From Willaertia magna (Eukaryota; Heterolobosea; Eutetramitea; Acrasida; Naegleriidae), in NCBI GenBank assembly GCA_902984215.1, contig CADWAF010005298.1:1-12302 (forward strand): a stretch of 12,302 nt of DNA, written 5' to 3'. The translations under genes were made by a program, and so were the position numbers. The notes under the pieces were generated by a model. The model searched no databases and was not told the origin of the DNA. It was given only the letters and a program-made list of their open reading frames with translations. The number at the start of each line of letters is the position of its first letter. The stretch's first letter is position 1. Below, in pieces: positions 1 to 6,549 of this stretch.

Positions 1-672
1 ATTGGACAATTCACATTTCTATTTGAACATTGTTCAAATGTATCTCTTAGTGAAGTGAGAAAAGATACATTACAACATCACATTATTCAAGCAAATAATT
101 ATTGCATTGGTGTAAAGCCTATTAGTGAAGAAGAGAAAAGACAAACATTTATTTTGCATTGGACAACTGTTCCAAACTTGGGAAATTTTACATATTTATT
201 TCCAAAATGTGAAAACAACGTTTCAATTATTTATATTTATCATGATACTTTATTTTCAAAAGTTGATATTGTAACTAAGGATTCAACTATAACAATTTCA
301 ATTCCAATTGATTTATCTCCAATATTAGTCAGTCAATTCAATTCTCCTATAATTTCTAGCAAGATTTTACGGAGAAGTATTGGTAGTTTTTACGTAAATG
401 ATACTGAATTCAATAAGGGTGATTGTACTGAGTGGTCACTTGATAATATTAAAAGTTTATTGTTAACCTCAAAAAGTAATGGAGGAATTGGATTTAGTCA
501 ACAAAGAATAGAGAATATTGATATTGAAGGAACCGATTTTGAAAATATTATTGATTCATTAATTAAATTTAATGGAGATTTTGATAAAGTAGTTAAAGAA
601 TATCTTCCAAATATTAATTTTAGAGTAGCAAAAACTATCGTGAAGTGGGTTTATGATAATTTAATTGAATAG
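1..672 (+). CDS. Unrecognised protein, 3' end only (partial)
   Basis: The reading frame is open from the first base of the window and ends in TAG at 670-672, giving 223 residues of a protein whose N-terminus lies upstream. An in-frame GTG at 55 is not a credible start, because the frame continues above it without a stop. I do not recognise the family. The fragment looks soluble: it has short beta-type stretches in the first half (for example around FTYLFPKC and IYIYHDTLF) and a more charged, probably helical C-terminus ending in IVKWVYDNLIE. I see no membrane segment, low-complexity tract or catalytic motif. It converges on the cystinosin gene with a gap of only 94 bp. It is the one gene here ending in TAG, and no AATAAA lies close to its stop. 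Confident that it is coding; its function is unknown. Confidence 0.7.
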   Translation: MGQFTFLFEHCSNVSLSEVRKDTLQHHIIQANNYCIGVKPISEEEKRQTFILHWTTVPNLGNFTYLFPKCENNVSIIYIYHDTLFSKVDIVTKDSTITISIPIDLSPILVSQFNSPIISSKILRRSIGSFYVNDTEFNKGDCTEWSLDNIKSLLLTSKSNGGIGFSQQRIENIDIEGTDFENIIDSLIKFNGDFDKVVKEYLPNINFRVAKTIVKWVYDNLIE

Positions 673-762
673 TTTGGTTTTAGTAATATGTTGAGAACTA
701 TCAATTTAAAATCTCCTTTAGAACAAACTCTCCTGTTAAAACTTGCATAATTGATGATGAAC

Positions 763-768
763 TTTATT
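763..768 (-). terminator. Candidate poly(A) signal overlapping the cystinosin stop
   Basis: On the minus strand AATAAA shares two bases with the TAA stop codon (TAATAAA), which implies a very short 3' UTR. Confidence 0.5.
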
Positions 769-1673
769 AATTAGAGTGAATATGTTTAGTAGAAATTGGA
801 ACTATTTCATCTTCTTCTGTATGTGGTTTGATAGAAGTAGCCGGATATAAAGAAATAGCTTGATACAGCAATGCTCCATTTCCACTAGTAGCTATTATTC
901 CAGAAAGTAATTTAGGACTCAACGATGACAATGTAATAATACTAAAAAATTATTGTAATAGTCAACTAAAAATTAAAAACATACCCATAAAATTCAATAA
1001 AATTATTTGAAATTAAAGCCAAAATAAACATTTGTACAATACAAAATAAACCACCACTCATATCAAACACTAAACCAACAATATTTATACCCTCAGTACT
1101 CTTCCTTTGATAATTTAATAAACATTGTGGAATATATTTTAATAAACCACAACAAACCTTAATATTACCAATACAACTTAATACAAATAAAATTGTAAAT
1201 CTTTTAGGATTAATAAAATTTAAAATAATTAATAAAAAAATAAAACTAAAAACACCTAAAATTATATAAAAAGTACCTCTTTTCATATTTGGTATTAAAC
1301 TATAATCTTTCTTTTTAAAAATAAAACATTGATAAATTAAAATAAAACAACAAGTTACAGCGTGTATTGAAAATAAAATATCATTAAATCCAACTGGTAT
1401 TTTCTTTAAATGGTAATTTTGAATATAATTTTCTGTTAATGTTTTTGAACTAAATAAAGATAAATTAAATATTAAATAACAAATATTTCCAATTGTATTT
1501 AAAATTATAAAATCAAAACTTAAACCTTCAGCACTTTTTCTTGTATAATTTGTAATCATTTGTGGATAAAACATAAAACTCCAACATATTGTATTACAAT
1601 ATCCACTAAATACTGATAATGCTTCTAATATTGCTTTATTTAAATCGGAATCATAGGGAACATTATTTGTCAT
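767..1673 (-). CDS. CTNS: Cystinosin-like lysosomal cystine/H+ symporter (2 exons)
   Basis: Join 1673-985 and 941-767 on the minus strand, giving 287 residues. Cystinosins export cystine from lysosomes with protons. Two PQ-loop repeats are plain: FYPQ (P37, Q38) followed by RKSAEGLSFDF, and YIPQ (P182, Q183) followed by RKSTEGINIVGLVFDMSGG. D204 in the second repeat lines up with the proton-coupling aspartate of human cystinosin (D305). About seven hydrophobic segments are visible. Without splicing the frame stops after residue 235 and loses the last helix. Removing a 43-nt intron adds 57 residues, including LLYQAISLYP, which matches the family's final helix. The protein lacks the long lumenal N-terminal domain of animal cystinosin, as plant forms do, and also lacks the C-terminal GYDQL lysosomal sorting signal; its tail is acidic. 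An AATAAA overlaps the TAA stop. The family call is firm; the substrate is inferred from the family. Confidence 0.9.
942..984 (-). other. Intron of the cystinosin gene, 43 nt
   Basis: The donor GTATGT begins at 984 and the acceptor TTTTTTAG ends at 942. Splicing joins ..EFYG to IITLSSLSPK in frame. An earlier AG within the intron would give an immediate TGA, so it is excluded. Confidence 0.85.
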
Positions 1674-1701
1674 TCTTTATTTTGAGCTTTTTTAATTTCA
1701 A

Positions 1702-1713
1702 TTGGCGGGAAAA
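1702..1713. promoter_or_regulatory. E2F-like site upstream of cystinosin
   Basis: TTGGCGGGAAAA on + (TTTTCCCGCCAA on minus) fits the E2F/DP consensus. It lies about 30 bp upstream of the cystinosin ATG, in the 194-bp gap between that gene and the end of the TLC gene. It stands out as GC-rich in AT-rich surroundings. Binding is inferred from the motif alone. Confidence 0.4.
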
Positions 1714-1866
1714 GGAAACAAAGGCTTGTTGGCAATTTGCGTTATTTTTTGTGAGTGAATTTTTAGTTGTGAAAAGGGACATGTCAATATCCATCCTTAG
1801 CTAAGGCATACCACTTGATTTAAGGGGTTTTGCAGCATGAGGGCTGGTAATAAATGTTAAGAATAA

Positions 1867-1872
1867 TTTATT
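1867..1872 (-). terminator. Candidate poly(A) signal overlapping the TLC gene stop
   Basis: AATAAA on the minus strand is formed by the last sense codon (CAA), the TAA stop and one following base, so the 3' UTR is probably very short. Confidence 0.5.
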
Positions 1873-2701
1873 GTTCTTTCTTTTCTACATCTTTCTTTGC
1901 AAACAATACTTTATAGACACCCATCGTTAATTTATAAAACCACATTACATTTAAAATAGCTAAATTTAAAGATTGAATTAAATAAAAACAAAATAAGAAA
2001 TAACCTTTTAAATTACCAATTTTCTCAATTAAAATCATCCAATCATTAAATTTATAAATAAAAAATAATAAACAATAGATTGCAAAACCAATTCTAGTTA
2101 TTGCCCAAACTAACCATAATAATAATCCATTAATAATATATAAATTAGATTCTTTTAAATTTGCTGTAACTAAGAACCATCTCATATTAATAAAGAATGT
2201 TGTATATTCAGTAAAACAAACAGTTACACCTAAGATTTCAATTAATTGGTTTTCAGCAGTTACAATTTCGGCAGTCATTATAAAAAGATGATGAATTATC
2301 ATATCAACTCCACCAATTTGAGGGAAATATAGAATTACATAAACTAAATCTACTAACATATAGCCTGTACTAAAATAGAATAAACTTTCATATAATGTAT
2401 CATGATGATATAAATCCCATTCTAAATAGAATTTTGGATGACTGAAATAAATCAAAGTGCCTGAAATACTTATTAACAAGGCATGAATTGTAGATATTGT
2501 TCTTGAGTCCCATTCAAATTTATCTGTTTTATTTAATTTATTATAAATTGAAGAAAATAATATTTTAGATAAAAGTGAACTTCCAATAATATATAAGAAT
2601 GCATGAAATAGAATACTATAGACAAAGACTTGTTGGGGAATTGAAATACCAACAAGAGTAGTAGGGAGCAATAACACTGAAGAGAAGAGACTATCCTCCA
2701 T
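1868..2701 (-). CDS. TLC (TRAM/LAG1/CLN8) domain membrane protein, TLCD4/TMEM56-like
   Basis: A 277-residue multi-pass protein without introns. The TLC domain runs from about residue 60 to 265. It opens with EWDSRTISTIHALLIS (65-80), typical of the TLCD4/TMEM56 group. It contains the family's GYMLVDL (113-119, with D118) and the paired histidines in MIIHHL (H137, H138), then TEYTTFFINMRW (164-175). Seven or so hydrophobic segments are evident. TLC proteins act on or sense membrane lipids; ceramide synthases are the best-known members. This protein lacks an N-terminal Hox-like region, so I do not call it a ceramide synthase. The last four residues are KKEQ, an exact KKXX ER-retrieval signal, which points to ER or Golgi residence. 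The ATG at 2701 is the first in frame. It sits in tandem with cystinosin, with its own 132-bp upstream gap. An AATAAA overlaps the stop. Confidence 0.88.
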   Translation of the reverse strand: MEDSLFSSVLLLPTTLVGISIPQQVFVYSILFHAFLYIIGSSLLSKILFSSIYNKLNKTDKFEWDSRTISTIHALLISISGTLIYFSHPKFYLEWDLYHHDTLYESLFYFSTGYMLVDLVYVILYFPQIGGVDMIIHHLFIMTAEIVTAENQLIEILGVTVCFTEYTTFFINMRWFLVTANLKESNLYIINGLLLWLVWAITRIGFAIYCLLFFIYKFNDWMILIEKIGNLKGYFLFCFYLIQSLNLAILNVMWFYKLTMGVYKVLFAKKDVEKKEQ

Positions 2702-2829
2702 TTTTTTTGGTTGTAACTGTTGGATCCAGTCAATCTAAAAACAGTTCACCTAATTTGAGACTGTGTAGTGCCGCAATTTTTATCTTTGAGGACGGAGATT
2801 GTTTTGGGTTTTTTATTGAAATGATTTTT

Positions 2830-2835
2830 TTTATT
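2830..2835 (-). terminator. Candidate poly(A) signal overlapping the 91-aa gene stop
   Basis: The minus strand reads TTG TAA TAAAA, so AATAAA shares two bases with the stop codon. Confidence 0.5.
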
Positions 2836-3109
2836 ACAAGGCCTTGTCGTATTCGTTATGGATTTTTGTTCCAACACTTCTTTCTTCTGGGGTGAAGCTG
2901 TCTTTCTTCGTTAGTTCTTCATCGTAATGTTTTACTTGTTGATCTTTAAATTGTTGATATTCTTCAGCCTTTTTACTTGCCTTTTCTTTAGCATATGCTT
3001 TATCTCCTGCGTATGGTTCAAATTGTGTCAATGCTATTGAAAAGTGTCTTTTGGTGGTGATGGAGCGTTGCTGGTTGATTAGAAACAAACGCTTAACGTT
3101 ATTCTTCAT
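2834..3109 (-). CDS. Small unrecognised protein, probably mitochondrial (91 aa)
   Basis: The frame is open further upstream, but the first ATG is at 3109; upstream codons begin only with TTG. The 91-residue product starts MKNNVKRLFLINQQRSITTKR, basic, hydroxylated and free of acidic residues until about position 31. That is what a mitochondrial presequence looks like. The rest (about residues 35-70) is a charged, lysine- and glutamate-rich helix with alanines (KAYAKEKASKKAEEYQQF), then a polar tail ending NEYDKAL. There is no membrane segment. Its size and charged helix recall small respiratory-chain accessory or ATPase-regulatory proteins, but I cannot match it to any family; it does not fit the IF1 pattern I know. 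The gap to the upstream CCDC24-like gene holds a CCAAT box. An AATAAA overlaps the stop. Confidence 0.7.
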   Translation of the reverse strand: MKNNVKRLFLINQQRSITTKRHFSIALTQFEPYAGDKAYAKEKASKKAEEYQQFKDQQVKHYDEELTKKDSFTPEERSVGTKIHNEYDKAL

Positions 3110-3227
3110 ATTTTCTGTTTTTTTAATCAATTCTTTTTCTTTTTTCTTCTTTATATTGTTGGTTGGATTAAAATAGGATTCTATTTTAAATTAATAGTTA
3201 CTTTTTGTGATATTTGCTCTTTATCTG

Positions 3228-3238
3228 CTGATTGGTTG
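3228..3238 (-). promoter_or_regulatory. CCAAT box (NF-Y type) upstream of the 91-aa gene
   Basis: On the minus strand the site reads CAACCAATCAG, which fits the NF-Y consensus RRCCAATSR. It lies about 120 bp upstream of the ATG at 3109 and just beyond the stop codon of the CCDC24-like gene. This is a motif match only. Confidence 0.35.
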
Positions 3239-3242
3239 TATA

Positions 3243-4272
3243 TTAAACATTATTAAAATCTCTACTTTGCCTTATAACATTTCTTAGCTTAGAAACAGTA
3301 GAACTACTTTTCTTTTTAATTTCAGGTGATGAGCTTGTATTTAGTATAGGTTTAAGTTTAGAACCTTTAGATTCAACTGTAGGTAATTTTTTAATTAATT
3401 CTTCCTTTTCCTTTTTCTTAACACATTCTAGTAATGACTCCTCAACTTGTTTTACTTCGTTAAGAGTGGGTGGTTCAATTTGTGACACATTAAAGTTATA
3501 ATTCATCTCTTCCTCTAATAATTGTCTTACATATTCTACATCCTCCAATAAAGCTCTCTTTTCATCTTCTAACGCTTCTCTGAGTTTACCAACTATTTTA
3601 TCAATGTTAATAAAATTTAAATCTTTTTCCATATCCTTAATTTCAAAATTTTGGTGAATATTTAAATCCTCGGAACAAGAACCATCGGAAGAGTTCTTAG
3701 AGCTTCTAGATGATGGTCTTGGTGTTTCAGGTCGTTTAGGGCTAACTGGCTTTAAAACATAATTTACTATTGATAGTTAGAACCAATTTAATTGTTATTG
3801 ATAAATACTTACAAACTTCCTTCTCTCGGGATTTCAAATTTTTCTCCTCATCATTTGATATTAATTCAGTAAGGGAAGAAATGCTTTGCCTCAGTTGTTT
3901 GAAGCTCGTGTTACCTTGAAATGAAAGTCTAGTAAATTCAATTTGTCTTTCATTCTTTAAAGTTTCTCCTCTGTATTCATATAATATTTCTATTAAATTT
4001 TTTAATTCCTCGAATAAATCCTTAAATTCAATTAATAATTTCTATCCCATGAATTTGTTACTTACTTCATTTTCCCTCAATAATTTCTCTCCAATTAATC
4101 TTCTTATAACATCATGTTCTAAGGGATTTATAATTTTACTAATCCTACTCCAAATTAATTTCGTAATATACAATTGATCAATTTCATTAATCCTACCTCT
4201 AAAGTTTTGAAAGAAATCCTTCTCTTCCATGTTCCCTTTCTCACTCTCACTTTCGGCTACCGTAAACACCAT
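3243..4272 (-). CDS. CCDC24: CCDC24-like coiled-coil protein (3 exons)
   Basis: Join 4272-4066, 4020-3813 and 3766-3243, giving 312 residues. The N-terminal helical region (about 25-138) includes LIWSRISKIINPLEHDVIRR followed by LIGE. A Pro/Ser linker (about 143-172) carries SPKRP and TPRP, proline-directed phosphorylation candidates. The C-terminal coiled coil (about 179-250) contains IKDMEKDLNFINIDKIVGKL, then LREALEDE, LLEDVEYVRQLLEEE and PTLNEV. This order (I-K-D..LN..NID..LR..LE-E.....LEEE....PTL-E) and the N-terminal W....PL....R-LIGE block match human CCDC24 as I remember it. No alignment was run. CCDC24 has no settled function. The C-terminus is basic and Ser-rich and ends RDFNNV. Without splicing this region would look like two unrelated small genes. 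It starts 159 bp from the divergent WD40 gene. Confident in gene structure, moderately confident in family. Confidence 0.72.
3767..3812 (-). other. Intron 2 of the CCDC24-like gene, 46 nt
   Basis: Donor GTAAGT begins at 3812; a branch-like CTAAC precedes the acceptor CAATAG ending at 3767. The phase-1 junction joins ..REKEV to LNYVLKP in frame. Confidence 0.85.
4021..4065 (-). other. Intron 1 of the CCDC24-like gene, 45 nt (or 24 nt)
   Basis: Donor GTAAGT begins at 4065; the preferred acceptor TTTAAG ends at 4021. A second acceptor, GATAG ending at 4042, is also in frame and would leave a 24-nt intron. The unspliced frame has an in-frame TAG, so some splicing is required. The 45-nt form matches the other introns in length and gives the better family fit. 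Confidence 0.75.
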
Positions 4273-4431
4273 TATTATATTTTTAATGAAACAAAGTAAG
4301 GCATTTACTAATATATACTATTTTTTGTCCCTTTTTTTAAATTAATATAATAATCGTAGTGTTTTTTTGGCGCTGAATTTGAAACACCCTAAAAAGCAAT
4401 CACACTTCCCTAAATAAAAAATAAGAAATTC
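4273..4431. promoter_or_regulatory. Divergent promoter of the CCDC24-like and WD40 genes, with an E2F-like site
   Basis: Only 159 bp separate the two opposed ATGs. The region is T/A rich with long T runs. At 4366-4373 it contains TTTGGCGC, an exact match to the E2F consensus TTTSSCGC, placed roughly mid-way. An A-rich stretch (TAAATAAAAAATAAGAAATTC) lies directly before the WD40 start. Shared regulation is an inference. Confidence 0.5.
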
Positions 4432-5651
4432 ATGATAACAGAAACCTTAGATGATTACATAACTTCTGTACCAACAGGAGTGTTTACTAGCCTTGATTAT
4501 AATAACCCTACAAGTGGTAACATTCCTTCATTCTTTACCACTAACTATGAATATCAAGGTAAGTTGTATTTTAAACGGAAAGGAGCTATAGTATTAATCG
4601 TCAAGACCTGAGCAATGTATCCTTCACCCTTAATAAAAACAAAGTGATAAACGAAAAAGATATAGAAATGTTTTCAGTTAGATATAGTCCTGATGGTACT
4701 TTACTCGTAGCGGGATGCGGAGATGGTTCTTTAAGAGTTTATAGTACTAAGGATGGTAAACAACTTCATCAATGGAATACTGCTATAAAACAATCTTATT
4801 CGTTGCCAGTTACTTGTATTAAATTTAAGCCTATCGGAAGTTATAATCAAAAGAATATCGTTTTAGTCGCAGGGTCTAAAGGCAAAGTTCAACATTGGCA
4901 TTTAACTTCTGGAAGGTGCGTTAGTGATATAGAGGAAGATAATAATAATCAAGTATTCGTTTTAGACTATAGTACAGATGGTAAGAATTTTGCAACTGCT
5001 GGAAAGGATTCAATGGTTAGAGTTTATGACGACGAAACTAGGACATTACTAAGAACTATGCAAGGTGGGAATGGTATAAATACCGCTGGACATACAAATA
5101 GAATTTTCTCTCTAAAATGTCACCCAAATGACAGTAATGTAATATTAACAGGAGGTTGGGATAATACGTAAGTAATTCATTATTAAGACAACTATTTCAA
5201 TAACTTTTATTGCCTTAATAAAAGTGTTCAAATGTGGGATACGAGGGTTGACCATGCTGTAAGAAGAATATTTGGACCACATATATGTGGAGACTCTATA
5301 GATATTGATGTAAATGGTGCAATTCTAACTGGATCTTGGAGGCCTAATGATCAAATACAACTGTGGGATTATGGAACTGGTAAATTAATACAGAACATGC
5401 CAGTTCCTTCTTCTGGTGGTAAGGCAAAGTTAAGTACTTATTGCTCTAAGTTTAATGGTCCAAGTGGTACGTTAATTGGAGTTGGTGGTTCGGGAACTAA
5501 TGAAGCTTTGTTGATGGCAAGAACATCCGGAAAAATAGTAGGTGCCATCCGAGGTTTAGAAAAATCTGTTTACTCTTTAACTTTCTCTCCCGACCAATCT
5601 TCATGTGCCGTTGGTACTGCTGATGGTTCCATTTTCATACTACAAAAATAA
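4432..5651 (+). CDS. Seven-bladed WD40-repeat protein (3 exons)
   Basis: Join 4432-4558, 4606-5167 and 5225-5651, giving 371 residues. WD40 propellers act as scaffolds for protein complexes. After a polar N-terminus (1-60), seven repeat units can be read: about 62-99 (GDGSLRVYS), 108-150 (GKVQHWHLTSGRC), 158-195 (AGKDSMVRVYDDET), 204-245 (AGHTNRIFS..GGWDNTVQMWDTR), 250-288 (IQLWDYGTGKL), 298-339 and 341-371 (VYSLTFSPDQ..GTADGSIFIL). The repeats fill nearly the whole chain, so this is a single propeller without an extra catalytic domain. The second junction rebuilds the diagnostic DNTVQMWD. The start at 4432 is the only ATG that, after removing a 47-nt intron, runs into the propeller in frame. 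I cannot assign an orthologue. It converges on the Rac gene with a 105-bp gap. Confidence 0.88.
4559..4605 (+). other. Intron 1 of the WD40 gene, 47 nt
   Basis: Donor GTAAGT at 4559; acceptor GTCAAG ends at 4605. A nearer CTATAG acceptor (ending 4591) would break the frame, so it is excluded. The junction reads ..NYEYQ/DLSNVSF. Confidence 0.75.
5168..5224 (+). other. Intron 2 of the WD40 gene, 57 nt
   Basis: Donor GTAAGT at 5168; acceptor AAAAG ends at 5224. Splicing restores the WD repeat GGWDNT/VQMWDTR. Confidence 0.88.
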
Positions 5652-5734
5652 TTATTTCTAGAATGTGTAAATACTCTAAGCTATCAACTGCCAATCATTT
5701 TTTTCTAGATTTTAAAAAATTACTGAAATCACAA

Positions 5735-5740
5735 TTTATT
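5735..5740 (-). terminator. Candidate poly(A) signal of the Rac gene
   Basis: AATAAA on the minus strand, 17 nt beyond the stop codon, in the 105-bp gap shared with the convergent WD40 gene. Confidence 0.45.
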
Positions 5741-5756
5741 ATGTACATATAATTAT

Positions 5757-6549
5757 TTACAATAAGGTGCATTTAGAATTAGATTGGGTTGAGTTATTAT
5801 TTTCTTCTTCATGTGAATCATATAACACAATTCTTATTGCCTCATCAAAAATCTTTTTCACACCATAACCTGTTTTGGCAGAACATTCAATATATCGTTT
5901 CGCCTTAATCTTTTTGGCTAATTGTTCTCCCATCTCAGTTGTTATTGGTTCTTTTATTGAATGAACTGAATTCTTTAATTTATTCTTTGTTTGTATATCA
6001 TCTTTTAAATCAGCCTTTGTTCCCACTAAAATTATTGGTGTGTTTTTACAATGATGAACAATTTCTGGATGCCACTTTAATTTTACATTTTCAAAACTTG
6101 GAGGATCTACTACTGAAAAACACATAACAAAACAACTTGTTCCTGGATAGGATAGCGGTCTTAATCTATCGTAATCCTATTGTTGTTGTTTATATTTAGT
6201 TTAAGGTTTTCATAAGTTTTAATTTAATTACTTACTTCTTGTCCTGCAGTATCCCACAAACCTAAATATTTTGTTAAAGTTGACCATTTAGTTTACAAAA
6301 AGGACCGATTCGTGACTTACCTAAAGTTATAGCTTTACCATCAACCATTAATCTAGCACTATAATTATCAAATATTGTAGGAACATATTCATCACCTGGA
6401 AAATCTCCCTTTGCATAAACATATAATAAACAAGTCTTTCCGACTATTTCGTCCAGCAATTAATTAATAAAAACAATCCATTAATTAAAACACATACCAG
6501 CACCATCTCCTACAATTACACACTTTATTAAAGGTGGGTTTTTAGACAT
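5757..6549 (-). CDS. rac: Rac-type Rho-family small GTPase (4 exons)
   Basis: Join 6549-6498, 6443-6321, 6261-6236 and 6176-5757, giving 206 residues. Rac GTPases control actin, cell shape and movement from the plasma membrane. All G motifs are present: P-loop GDGAVGKT (14-21), switch I with T40 in [15 protein letters not shown] (62-67), TKAD (120-123) and SAK (166-168). The Rho-family insert helix lies at about 126-148, and [18 protein letters not shown] is Rac-like. The protein ends in the CAAX box CTLL, whose final Leu predicts geranylgeranylation at C203. Odd points: FPGDEYVPT has one more residue than human Rac1 FPGEYIPT, and the region before the CAAX box is acidic and Asn-rich, not polybasic. 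Introns interrupt the P-loop and both sides of switch II. A poly(A) signal lies about 17 nt past the stop. It is convergent with the WD40 gene. Confidence 0.93.
6177..6235 (-). other. Intron 3 of the Rac gene, 59 nt
   Basis: Donor GTAAGT at 6235; acceptor CAATAG ends at 6177. The phase-0 junction restores [18 protein letters not shown]. Confidence 0.92.
6262..6320 (-). other. Intron 2 of the Rac gene, 59 nt
   Basis: Donor GTAAGT at 6320; acceptor ATTTAG ends at 6262. The phase-1 junction restores ..[13 protein letters not shown]. Confidence 0.92.
6444..6497 (-). other. Intron 1 of the Rac gene, 54 nt
   Basis: Donor GTATGT at 6497; acceptor GAAATAG ends at 6444. It splits the P-loop valine codon: GDGA / V / GKTCLL. 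Confidence 0.92.

Noticed and set aside
55..57. GTG as a start codon for the first gene
   Set aside because: The frame is open from base 1 and this looks like a eukaryote; the gene simply begins upstream.
2533..2733. 66-codon minus frame overlapping the TLC gene start
   Set aside because: Out of frame with the clear TLC protein; hydrophobic only because it mirrors AT-rich membrane-segment codons.
4042..4065. A 24-nt intron as the main form in the CCDC24-like gene
   Set aside because: Kept only as an alternative: all other introns here are 43-59 nt and the 45-nt version fits the remembered family alignment better.
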